From Bacteroidota bacterium (GTDB lineage: Bacteria > Bacteroidota > Bacteroidia > AKYH767-A > OLB10): a stretch of DNA of 64,000 nucleotides. Positions within the stretch are counted from its first letter, which is position 1; each line of letters begins with the position of its first letter. A model generated the notes under the pieces. That model searched no databases, was not told the origin of the DNA, and worked only from the letters and a program-made list of their open reading frames with translations. This document shows positions 40,237-48,667 of the stretch, in pieces. Both the position numbers and the translations under genes were made by a program. The stretch spans positions 2,108,001-2,172,000 of the forward strand of contig CP064983.1 of NCBI GenBank assembly GCA_016699635.1. Direction: 5' to 3'.

Positions 40237-41325
40237 TTACAAGGTTTTAACCTGAATTTTTCTTTCGCCAAACCATTTACTGATAAACTTATTTCTTTTA
40301 CCCATGAAAAATTCCTCTATAAAAATAGTAAATGCCATTGCTGTCAGAAAAGTAAAAATAAGAAACACCAGATGTGCCATCAAACCTGTTCCGATTTTTT
40401 TGTTAAACCAGGTTACCCAAAGTGGATGCCACAAATACCAGTTGTAACTGTAGTATGCAATAAATCTCAACCAATTTAATCCTGACATATTCCAGTGATA
40501 AGTAGCTGCAAGCATCAGAAAAAAACAAAAGGGTATAGCAGAATGAAACACGCATTTCCTGAAGGTAATCCATTCATAAGCACTATATGTGTACAGAAGT
40601 AAACTAAAAAGAATGATTCCTGCAATCAGCATTGTGATTTGTGTGCTTTGTTTTACTATTAACTTAGGATAAAAATTGAGAATAATACTCAGCATCACAC
40701 CCCATCCTAAAGCATCTATGCGGTTATGTGTGGCAGAATAGGTATCTTTACTATTGGTAAAAGCCATGACAAGAAACTTAAATATAACTCCTGCTGTAAT
40801 TACCAATAAGATTGCAGTCACCAACATTTTTTTGTCGGGGAAGAATCTTTGAATTAGAATCAATAGCAGTGGTAGCATGATATAAAAATGTTCTTCTACA
40901 CAGAGCGACCACAAATGCCCAAAACTCCATACTTCATTACCGGTATAATTAACATAGAAGAGAATATAACGTAAATATTTATCTGCCGGAATTATCATGT
41001 CGGGGGCAAGGGTATGATATAAAACGTTTGCTATGATTGATCCTATAAACAGATACGAAAAATAAGATGGCCAAATTTTAAACCCTCGTTGAATAATAAA
41101 TTTGAAAAAATTTATTTTCTCCCCTTTTTTTAAATAGCCAATAAGAATATTACCTATCAGTAATCCGGAGATCACAAAAAATAAATCAACGCCAAGATAG
41201 CCAAAAGGAAGCTGCCTGTTGTAATGATAAATAACAACACTTAGTATCGCAAATGATCTGAAAATATCTACACTTGAATTTCTGCCAGGGGCATTAATTA
41301 CCTCTTGTGATTTTAGTTGAATCAT
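40237..41325 (-). CDS. acyltransferase 3 family membrane protein (OafA/NodX-like)
   Basis: Probably O-acetylates a surface glycan. The 362 residues contain about ten transmembrane segments. The family signature appears at the start: NSSVDIFRSFAILSVVIYHY (Arg and the reactive His, about residues 17-36), then YLGVDLFFVISGLLIG. GHLWSLCVEEHFYIMLPLL (about residue 135) is the second conserved block. It lies seven bases after the PASTA gene and ends eight bases from the convergent glycosyltransferase fusion gene, so it ends the ddl-PASTA-acyltransferase unit. Confidence 0.93.
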   Translation of the reverse strand: MIQLKSQEVINAPGRNSSVDIFRSFAILSVVIYHYNRQLPFGYLGVDLFFVISGLLIGNILIGYLKKGEKINFFKFIIQRGFKIWPSYFSYLFIGSIIANVLYHTLAPDMIIPADKYLRYILFYVNYTGNEVWSFGHLWSLCVEEHFYIMLPLLLILIQRFFPDKKMLVTAILLVITAGVIFKFLVMAFTNSKDTYSATHNRIDALGWGVMLSIILNFYPKLIVKQSTQITMLIAGIILFSLLLYTYSAYEWITFRKCVFHSAIPFCFFLMLAATYHWNMSGLNWLRFIAYYSYNWYLWHPLWVTWFNKKIGTGLMAHLVFLIFTFLTAMAFTIFIEEFFMGKRNKFISKWFGERKIQVKTL

Positions 41326-41332
41326 AAAAGAA

Positions 41333-42094
41333 TCAAGGTCTCAAATATAAATCTATGGCTTCACCCTGATTGATGGTGTTGTTATCAGGTGCAGGGTTCT
41401 GATCATAGATTTTTGCATTAAGCGTATCTTTAATCACACCATCAAAAAATAATGAACCAATGTTTAATGATGATCCTTTTAGCACGAATAATGCTTCGTC
41501 ATAAGTTAGGCCAATAAGAGATGGAACAGTGACTACTGTATTTCCTAATCCATCACCAACAATCAAATCAATGGCAGAACCTTTAGGTACATCTGTTCCT
41601 GCTTTTAAATCTTTTCCATTTATCATCATGGAGAGCACTGCATTTTTTGCAAGATCAGGTTTGAAAATCTGCTCACCCATTCTAAGTCCTGATGCAGCAA
41701 GAATGGCTTCCGCCTGTCGTAAGGAAACATCTTTCAGTGCCGGAACTTTCACCATTGGTGCACTACTGCGAGTTATTGTAAGATAGATAGTACGACCTTG
41801 TTTTACTTTTTCATTTGGTTGCGGATCTTGCTCAACTATAGTTCCCGGTTTTTGATCTAAAAGGTAAACCGATGAATCAGCAATTTTAAATGACAAGTTT
41901 TTAGTCTTTAAAAAATCATCAACCTTTTTAATGTTCATGCCTTTTAAATCAGGCACAGAAACTGAGTTGCCATGATCTGTAAAACTGTCAAGCCATTTGT
42001 AAACCAAACCTATTGACATGATGATTACGATAATAATCACCAAAGCATTAATCCAGAAAATGCGCGACTTAAGAAATCGAATTAGTTCTTTCAT
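41333..42094 (-). CDS. membrane-anchored PASTA-repeat protein
   Basis: A 253-residue protein with a short cytoplasmic tail, one transmembrane helix (about residues 12-33) and three extracytoplasmic PASTA repeats (about 40-110, 111-183 and 188-253). Each repeat begins with a V-P-x-L or VPDL word and ends in a basic/acidic strand. PASTA domains bind peptidoglycan stem or beta-lactam-like ligands in other proteins. No kinase or transpeptidase domain is attached, which is the usual form in Bacteroidota. It lies four bases after ddl, supporting a cell-wall role. Confidence 0.92.
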   Translation of the reverse strand: MKELIRFLKSRIFWINALVIIIVIIMSIGLVYKWLDSFTDHGNSVSVPDLKGMNIKKVDDFLKTKNLSFKIADSSVYLLDQKPGTIVEQDPQPNEKVKQGRTIYLTITRSSAPMVKVPALKDVSLRQAEAILAASGLRMGEQIFKPDLAKNAVLSMMINGKDLKAGTDVPKGSAIDLIVGDGLGNTVVTVPSLIGLTYDEALFVLKGSSLNIGSLFFDGVIKDTLNAKIYDQNPAPDNNTINQGEAIDLYLRP

Positions 42095-42098
42095 TATT

Positions 42099-44792
42099 TT
42101 ATTTCGTCAGGGATAACTGATTTCTTTTAAATCCGAATTCAAGTATTTTTTCAATAAACTCATAAGGCTTATACTGATTTATTGCAGCCTGATGGAAAAT
42201 GCAAGTTGCCGGTGTCATGCCGGGCAATGAATTCACTTCTATAAAAACAACTTCAACTTTATTGTCGATTGTAATACGAACAAATGCATCAATTCGTGCA
42301 TAGCCTTCAATATTTAACAGTCGTGCTGCACGCAAAAGTTCTTTTCTGATTATATCAGAAATCAGTCTGTTTTCCATTGCATGTTTGCTGTAACGTGCTG
42401 GAGTGATATTTTGTCCTTCACCGGCTAAAAATTTTTCTTCAAGCGAAAGTACATCACCTTCATGTAATGTTTCGCTGGGTTCAAAAATTTCGTAATGTAT
42501 ATTTCCGGCCTCATCATAGGATGTGAGCATGCCACCTGTGATTTCTAAAAAATGTTTAGTGTTTTCACCACTGATAAGTGTTTCAATAAGGAAATATCTT
42601 TTTCGTGGAAACTCTTCTTTGTCTTTTATCTTCAGTAGTTCAGCTGCAGCAGTGTTTAATGTTTCATCTTCGCGAAAAATTAATTCGGCATAGGCATGTA
42701 ACTGATTTTCATTTCGGATAATTTTTACTGCACTACTGCATCCATCATCAACCGGTTTAGCAATAATAGGGAATCCAAATTCTTTTTGAATTTTTTCTTC
42801 TATCGCAGATGGATTATTACGCCATTCTTCCTCTGTGAGTTTATAATGTTGTGCAACTTTAAATCCATTTTGTGCCAGCAACTCATTTGTTTGAAATTTA
42901 TCAATAGTGATTTTAGAAGATTCAGCCCTTGAGCCATTGAATGGTAAACCAACTTTATTAAGTTGTAATTGTAATTCACCATCTTCACCCGGACGACCAT
43001 GTAAAGCAATGAAAACAATTTTTACTTGTTGCGCCAGCTCTTCAAACGATGTTTTTTCAGGAGGATTTATATTGGCCGCATTTGCAAACGTTTGTGTTAC
43101 CTGACCACATTGGTCAATTATTTTTTTAATAACAGGATGCTGATTGTAATTGAGAATTTTTTCTCTGATATCGTCAGCATTATCTTTTAGCATCAGGTTT
43201 ATTGGAATCCTGTAAAGTGAATAAGACTGTTCGTTACCGGCAAGAAAATAAGGAATGGGTTCGTACTTTTCTGTTGAAGATAATTTTTCATAAACATTTC
43301 GTCCGCTCTCAACACTAATGTGTCTTTCACTGCTATAGCCACCCATTATGACACCAACTTTTATCTTTTCAGATTGCGATTTGGCTTTTTTGCTGAGAAG
43401 CCCATGCAGGTTTTTTATCAGTTGTGGTACCGTACGAAATGATTTCATTTCTAAGAGACGCGCCTGAAGTGATGTTGAAATAATGTAGCTGATAAACTGA
43501 GAAGGGTTGAGACCGATTTCTGCAGCCTGATGAAAGAAAAAGCTACTGGGCATCATTCCTGATGTTGTATTCGGATCATTCAAAAATATTGTAACATTCT
43601 CTGTAATAAAACCATCTATTCGGGCATAAACACTAAAGTTTAATGACGTAAACAGACGTTCACACTCTCTTCTTATTGTTTCAATTTGTACTTCGGGCAG
43701 GTGAATAGGTGTTACTTTTCTTGATAAACCGGGCAGGTATTTAGCTCGGTAGTCAAACAACTCATTGCCTTTGCGTATTTCTGTTGGCGGTAATGCAACA
43801 GGCTTTTCGTTTTCATTTGTAATTACGATGCATGAAAACTCTTTTCCTGAAATGAATGATTCAATAATAACTTCTGTTTCAGCTTCAATAGCAGCAATAG
43901 AAACAACGTCTTCCATTTCGCCAAAAAGTTGTATCAGAACTCCCAATAATTCTTCCGGGTGATAGATTGTTCTATCATTAATTTTTGCTGGTAAACCAAT
44001 ACCCTCGCGAATATCAGATACTTTCTTTATCCATTCTGTTTTTGTATCAAAAGTCATGCTGTTCCATTCTGTCCGAGTGATTTCGCGGATAAAAAATGAT
44101 TTGTTGACAGCTTGTATAAATTCTTCTACATCATTATTCTTCAATACTGATATTCCGATACTCGAACCCTGATTAGCAGCTTTAACTACACAAGGAAATC
44201 CAACAGATTTTAAATTTTTAATAAAAGATTTTCGGTTTGGTGACGCAAGCCATTCTATTCGTTTTATTACAGCAACTTCAGGAACATTAAAACCTGATTT
44301 TTTCATCAGTTCTTTCTGAATAACTTTATTCATTCCTATTGCAGAAGAAAGAATACCTGAACCTGAGTAAGGGATTCGGTAATATTCCAACATTCCTTGT
44401 ATGCGTCCATCTTCGCCATCAGAGCCATGCAGACATAAGAATGCAAAATCAATTACATCATGTAACTGCGCAAACTCTATGCGCGTTCCTAACTTCATCG
44501 TTAGTCTTATTTGTTCCTGATGAGTGAGCGTTCCAAGATTTTCTGCATAAATCTGAAAACCACGTGTTGTTTCGGGTAAAAATTCTGATGGAGGATAAAA
44601 ATCACGAATGCTACCCTTGTATATAAATTGCCAGTCGAGAATCAGTAGGTTGCCAAAACTGTCAACAAAAAGAGGAATAGGTTCAAATAGTGTTTTGTCG
44701 AGGTTGTCATATACGGTTCTGCCTCCGGCAAAGGACACCTCGCGTTCGCGTGATGAGCCGCCAAAAAGAATTCCTATTTTTAGTTTGTTCAT
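42099..44792 (-). CDS. ddl: tandem two-module D-alanine--D-alanine ligase
   Basis: An ATP-grasp ligase making D-Ala-D-Ala for peptidoglycan. At 897 residues it is nearly three times the usual length because it holds two Ddl modules (about 1-460 and 475-897). Both start with the family head (GGSSREREVS; GGYSSERHIS) and carry HGSDGEDGRIQGMLEYYRIP or HGRPGEDGELQLQLNKVGLP. Module 1 has KAANQGSSIGI and RIDGF, but its metal-binding end reads LNDPNTTSGM instead of LEINTLPGM. Module 2 keeps FIEVNSLPGMTPAT, while its ATP loop is altered (KPVDDGCSSAV). The modules may have divided their tasks. It starts the ddl-PASTA-acyltransferase operon. Confidence 0.92.
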   Translation of the reverse strand: MNKLKIGILFGGSSREREVSFAGGRTVYDNLDKTLFEPIPLFVDSFGNLLILDWQFIYKGSIRDFYPPSEFLPETTRGFQIYAENLGTLTHQEQIRLTMKLGTRIEFAQLHDVIDFAFLCLHGSDGEDGRIQGMLEYYRIPYSGSGILSSAIGMNKVIQKELMKKSGFNVPEVAVIKRIEWLASPNRKSFIKNLKSVGFPCVVKAANQGSSIGISVLKNNDVEEFIQAVNKSFFIREITRTEWNSMTFDTKTEWIKKVSDIREGIGLPAKINDRTIYHPEELLGVLIQLFGEMEDVVSIAAIEAETEVIIESFISGKEFSCIVITNENEKPVALPPTEIRKGNELFDYRAKYLPGLSRKVTPIHLPEVQIETIRRECERLFTSLNFSVYARIDGFITENVTIFLNDPNTTSGMMPSSFFFHQAAEIGLNPSQFISYIISTSLQARLLEMKSFRTVPQLIKNLHGLLSKKAKSQSEKIKVGVIMGGYSSERHISVESGRNVYEKLSSTEKYEPIPYFLAGNEQSYSLYRIPINLMLKDNADDIREKILNYNQHPVIKKIIDQCGQVTQTFANAANINPPEKTSFEELAQQVKIVFIALHGRPGEDGELQLQLNKVGLPFNGSRAESSKITIDKFQTNELLAQNGFKVAQHYKLTEEEWRNNPSAIEEKIQKEFGFPIIAKPVDDGCSSAVKIIRNENQLHAYAELIFREDETLNTAAAELLKIKDKEEFPRKRYFLIETLISGENTKHFLEITGGMLTSYDEAGNIHYEIFEPSETLHEGDVLSLEEKFLAGEGQNITPARYSKHAMENRLISDIIRKELLRAARLLNIEGYARIDAFVRITIDNKVEVVFIEVNSLPGMTPATCIFHQAAINQYKPYEFIEKILEFGFKRNQLSLTK

Positions 44793-44978
44793 ATAAATTT
44801 TAAGTCATGAAATGATTGAACAAAGTTAACAGATTAATAGAGCAGCATACATGCTATAAGAGTAAGTATTCACTATTTTTTTAACATTTATTTTGAAAGC
44901 AGTTTTTATTAAATACACGTTAGAAAGATTGTTTTTTAAATTGGTTTTTGCTCAATAAAAACGACTGATATCCAGAGC

Positions 44979-45743
44979 TTATTTTAACAACCCATTGACA
45001 CCTGCACCAAAAAGTGCAAAGTCGTATTTTGCAGGGTCGCTTTTATCAAATTGTCGAAGATTTATAGTCAGTTCTTCAACGGCTTTCCAATCATCTTGCT
45101 GTCTTTTCAGCAGCCCAAGTAGTCGTGCTGTTCGACCGGTATGTACATCTAAAGGACAATAAAGTAATGAGGGTGATATTTCCCAAATTCCAAAGTCAAC
45201 ACCGGCACGGTCTTTCCTTATCATCCAACGTAGAAACATATTGAATCTTTTGCAACTTGAATTTTTTAATGGGTCGCCTAAATGCTTGGTGGTGCGTGGT
45301 TGGCAGGGTTGGGAGAATAGTTTCTGCCTGAATAAACTCATAGCTACAGGCATGGGATTGTTGCTTACAAAAGATGTTAAGCAATTTCCTAACGATCCGT
45401 ATTCAGCATAAATATTTTTAATAGCTTTAATAATGTAGATACAATCTTCTCCATTATAAGTGCGGTGCACAAATTTTTTAAAAGGGATATAATCGTTGTT
45501 TGATGCATTTATGATAAATGATTTTGGAGTATGATCCATCATTTCCATAAGTGTTTGCGCATTTTTCAGAATGGTTTTTCGCTGCCCCCATGAGATAAGA
45601 GAGGTCAGAAAGGCGCTGATTTCAATATCACCACTGTCAGAGAACTTATGAGGGATAGAAATTGGATCATCAGCAATAAAATCACTTCTGTTGTATCGCA
45701 GAAATAAATCGTCTAAATACAGTTTGAGCTCATGATGATTCAT
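44979..45743 (-). CDS. TIGR02757 (DUF2400) family protein
   Basis: A 254-residue cytoplasmic protein of a widespread uncharacterised family. Recognised blocks are SDSGDIEISAFLTSLISWGQRKTILKNA (about residues 35-62), KRFNMFLRWMIRKDRAGVDFGIW (about 165-187) and PLDVHTGRTARLLGLLKRQQDDWKAV, which recall a helical DNA-glycosylase-like fold; ending FALFGAGVNG is typical. It lies 12 bases after der on the same strand. A DNA-repair role is suggested only by the fold resemblance. Confidence 0.9.
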   Translation of the reverse strand: MNHHELKLYLDDLFLRYNRSDFIADDPISIPHKFSDSGDIEISAFLTSLISWGQRKTILKNAQTLMEMMDHTPKSFIINASNNDYIPFKKFVHRTYNGEDCIYIIKAIKNIYAEYGSLGNCLTSFVSNNPMPVAMSLFRQKLFSQPCQPRTTKHLGDPLKNSSCKRFNMFLRWMIRKDRAGVDFGIWEISPSLLYCPLDVHTGRTARLLGLLKRQQDDWKAVEELTINLRQFDKSDPAKYDFALFGAGVNGLLK

Positions 45744-45755
45744 GATTTTCTGTTT

Positions 45756-47075
45756 TCAGACTTCCTTGCCACTGTCCTTACTTCTAAAAGAAATTGCAAC
45801 AGGAACACCACTCAGATTGAAATTTTCGCGAAGTTTATTTTCAAGAAACCTTCTGTACGAAGTTTGTATGTATTGCGGATTGCTACTAAAAAAGACAAAA
45901 CGTGGATATGGTCCGGGCACCTGAGTAATATACTTAATATTGATGAGTTTACCTTTGACGGACGGTGGAGGATAATTTTCTATGAAAGGTAGTATTTTTT
46001 TGTTAAGCTGCGATGTCGGAATATGTTGCGTTCTGTTTTTGAAAACATCAATAGCAGTTTCAAGTGCTTTAAAAATACGTTGCTTGTTTAGTACCGAAGT
46101 AAAGATTATTGGTACATCAGTAAATGTAGCAATGACAGCTTTTATTTCTTCTGTAAATTTCTTTGTTGAATGGTTTTCTTTGTCAATTAAATCCCATTTG
46201 TTGACTAAGAACACAACACCCTTGTGATTGGTTTGAATGAGGTGAAAAATATTTGCATCCTGTGCTGTGAATCCTTTTTCTGCATCTATCATAAACAGAC
46301 ACACATCACTTTGCTCAATGGCTCTTATGCTGCGCATTACAGAGTAGAATTCCAAATCTTCTTTCACTTTGGCTTTCCTTCTCAATCCTGCAGTGTCAAC
46401 TAAAATAAAATCAAAACCAAAATTTGAATAACGAATATTTATACTATTTCTGGTAGTTCCTGCAATAGGTGTAACGATACTGCGTTCCACACCGGTAAGC
46501 ATATTCATTAAAGAAGATTTGCCGACATTAGGCTGACCAATAATTGTGATTCTTGGCAACTCATCTTCTTCCTCATCATCAGGCTTAAAAACTTTAACTA
46601 CGGCATCTAGTAGTTCGCCAGTGCCACTACCGTTTGATGATGATATGCAATAATAATCACCAAGACCTAATGCATAAAACTCAACTGCATCATTCAGTTG
46701 TTTAGGGGAATCAACTTTGTTAACTACTAAAAATGTTTTCTTATTACTATTGCGAAGTAATTGTGCAATATCCTCATCAAAATCATTCAGGCCTTCGCGC
46801 GCATCTGTAACAAAAAGGATGATGTCTGCTTCTTCGATTGCCAGCTTGACTTGTTTTCTTATTTCAGATTCAAAAATATCTTCTGAGCCCGATACATAGC
46901 CTCCTGTATCAATCACAGAAAAACTTCTCCCTGTCCATTCACCTGTACCGTAGTGTCTGTCGCGTGTTACACCCGATTCATCATGTACAATGGCGTCCAT
47001 ACTTTCTGTCAACCTGTTGAACAGTGTTGATTTCCCTACATTGGGTCTGCCTACAATAGCAATAATGTTGCTCAT
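45756..47075 (-). CDS. der: ribosome assembly GTPase Der (EngA)
   Basis: A double GTPase needed for maturation of the 50S subunit. The first G domain has GRPNVGKST (residues about 8-16), DTGG and NKVD. The second begins with GQPNVGKSS (about 183) and has DTAG and NKWD. The C-terminal KH-like domain ends with the RFLENKLRENFNLSGVPVAI segment characteristic of Der. The length of 439 residues is normal. It lies nine bases after era, forming a ribosome-assembly pair. Confidence 0.97.
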   Translation of the reverse strand: MSNIIAIVGRPNVGKSTLFNRLTESMDAIVHDESGVTRDRHYGTGEWTGRSFSVIDTGGYVSGSEDIFESEIRKQVKLAIEEADIILFVTDAREGLNDFDEDIAQLLRNSNKKTFLVVNKVDSPKQLNDAVEFYALGLGDYYCISSSNGSGTGELLDAVVKVFKPDDEEEDELPRITIIGQPNVGKSSLMNMLTGVERSIVTPIAGTTRNSINIRYSNFGFDFILVDTAGLRRKAKVKEDLEFYSVMRSIRAIEQSDVCLFMIDAEKGFTAQDANIFHLIQTNHKGVVFLVNKWDLIDKENHSTKKFTEEIKAVIATFTDVPIIFTSVLNKQRIFKALETAIDVFKNRTQHIPTSQLNKKILPFIENYPPPSVKGKLINIKYITQVPGPYPRFVFFSSNPQYIQTSYRRFLENKLRENFNLSGVPVAISFRSKDSGKEV

Positions 47076-47084
47076 TTTTCTTTG

Positions 47085-47960
47085 TTATTCGTTGTAGCCG
47101 AATTTGTTCAGCTGTTGCTCGTTATTTCTCCAGTCTTCTCTAATCTTTACCGTCAGTTCGAGAAATACTTTTTTGCCAGTCATCTCTTCTATTTTCTTTC
47201 TGCTGTCAGTCCCCAACTTTTTTATAGCCAAGCCATTTTTTCCTAATAAAATTGCTTTCTGCGATTCTCTTTCAACAAAAATATAACTCTTGATTTTTGC
47301 CAGCTTAGGGGTGTCTTTAAATTCTTCAATACTTACTTCAACACTATAGGGTATTTCTTTATCATATTGAAGGAAAATTTTCTCACGAATTATTTCGGCA
47401 GCAAAAAATCTTTCATTCCTGTCAGTCAGTGTGTCTTTGTCAAAATAAGGAGGTGCCTCAGGAATAAATTGCAATAAGGTTTTAATCAAAACTTCTCCAC
47501 CAAATTTTTCTTTAGCTGAAATAGGTACTATGGCATCAGGGCTAAGTTGTTGCTCGATTTTTTGAACTATTTTTTCAAGTTCTTCCTGATTACTTAAATC
47601 AATTTTATTCAGTGCTACAACTAACTTTTTTCCGGCAGGCAGCAGTGTTCTGAACTTTTCGGCATCCATATCATTTCCGGTAGCATCATACACCAATAAA
47701 ATTACATCGGCATCTGTAAATGCACTCTGAACAAAGGTCATCATTCGTTGATGTAATTGATATCCAGGGGTGATAATGCCCGGTGTATCAGAAAACACCA
47801 ATTGATAATCAGGCTGTGTTATCACACCTTTTATGCGGTGACGTGTGGTCTGAGCTTTATGGGTAACAATACTCAAATCCTGCCCTAAAAGTGTGTTCAA
47901 TAGGGTTGATTTTCCTGCATTAGGTTTTCCTACTATAGCAATAAATCCTGCTTTATGCAC
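47085..47960 (-). CDS. era: ribosome assembly GTPase Era
   Basis: Binds the 3' end of 16S rRNA during 30S maturation. The G domain has GKPNAGKST (about residues 11-19), DTPG in FSDTPGIITPGYQLHQ, and NKID. The C-terminal KH domain shows AILLGKNGLAIKKLG and FLELTVKIREDWRNNEQQL. The length of 291 residues is standard. It is followed by der after nine bases and preceded by the PaiB-like gene at 63 bases. Confidence 0.97.
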   Translation of the reverse strand: MHKAGFIAIVGKPNAGKSTLLNTLLGQDLSIVTHKAQTTRHRIKGVITQPDYQLVFSDTPGIITPGYQLHQRMMTFVQSAFTDADVILLVYDATGNDMDAEKFRTLLPAGKKLVVALNKIDLSNQEELEKIVQKIEQQLSPDAIVPISAKEKFGGEVLIKTLLQFIPEAPPYFDKDTLTDRNERFFAAEIIREKIFLQYDKEIPYSVEVSIEEFKDTPKLAKIKSYIFVERESQKAILLGKNGLAIKKLGTDSRKKIEEMTGKKVFLELTVKIREDWRNNEQQLNKFGYNE

Positions 47961-48023
47961 TTTAAAAATTTCCTGCGAAGGTAAAGAAAAGGGGGCAATT
48001 TTTTCAGTTAGCCGAATTCGGTG

Positions 48024-48650
48024 TTATTTGTTTGCATTGTCAGCATTTTTAATCATGGCTTCGGCAATGGCATCAGACATGGAATCATTGCGTTTGCAGA
48101 GATGTGAAACAATATTTTCGTAATCCTTTTTGTTTCTGTTTTGCGACAATTTATCCTTTGCGTCAATTCTTGAAACTGTAATCTCAAATCCAATTATTCC
48201 GATCAGATTATCTCTGATTACTTTCGGGTCAATCTTTTCAAAAAATTTAGGTTTCTCTTCTTTAGATTCGTAATGGTCGGTAAGTTGTATCAGACTTTGC
48301 AACAGTTCTAATTCCGTTTGAATTTTTAATTTCCCATAACAATGTATAGCCTGATAATTCCATGTAGAAACATTTTCGTGACTATACCATGAGGATGAAA
48401 TGTAGCAATGCGGACCACTAAAAATTGTTAGTGTTTCACCAGCATTAATTAAAGTACTGCATTGTGGATTTTCTTTAGATATATGCCCATGTAATACAAG
48501 ATTGCTGTTTGTTACTAAAGGTGTCATTGGAATGTGGGTAGCAAACATTTCAGTTGCTGAATGAGTTATTAAAATTCCAAAACTGTTTTCTTTAATAAAG
48601 TCAACTTGTTGGTTAAAATTCGTATTTCGAAAATATTCAGGAATGTACAT
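48024..48650 (-). CDS. PaiB-like FMN-binding protein
   Basis: A 208-residue member of the PaiB family with a split-barrel flavin-binding fold, annotated elsewhere as a negative transcriptional regulator. The family head MYIPEYFRNTNFNQQVDFI and the block HGHISKENPQC (about residues 75-85) are clear, as are SGPHCYISSSWY and VSTWNYQAIHCYGKL (about 115-130). Regulation by DNA binding is not evident from the sequence: there is no helix-turn-helix. It lies between purL and era in the same direction. Confidence 0.88.
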   Translation of the reverse strand: MYIPEYFRNTNFNQQVDFIKENSFGILITHSATEMFATHIPMTPLVTNSNLVLHGHISKENPQCSTLINAGETLTIFSGPHCYISSSWYSHENVSTWNYQAIHCYGKLKIQTELELLQSLIQLTDHYESKEEKPKFFEKIDPKVIRDNLIGIIGFEITVSRIDAKDKLSQNRNKKDYENIVSHLCKRNDSMSDAIAEAMIKNADNANK

Positions 48651-48667
48651 AATTGAAAAGAATACTT

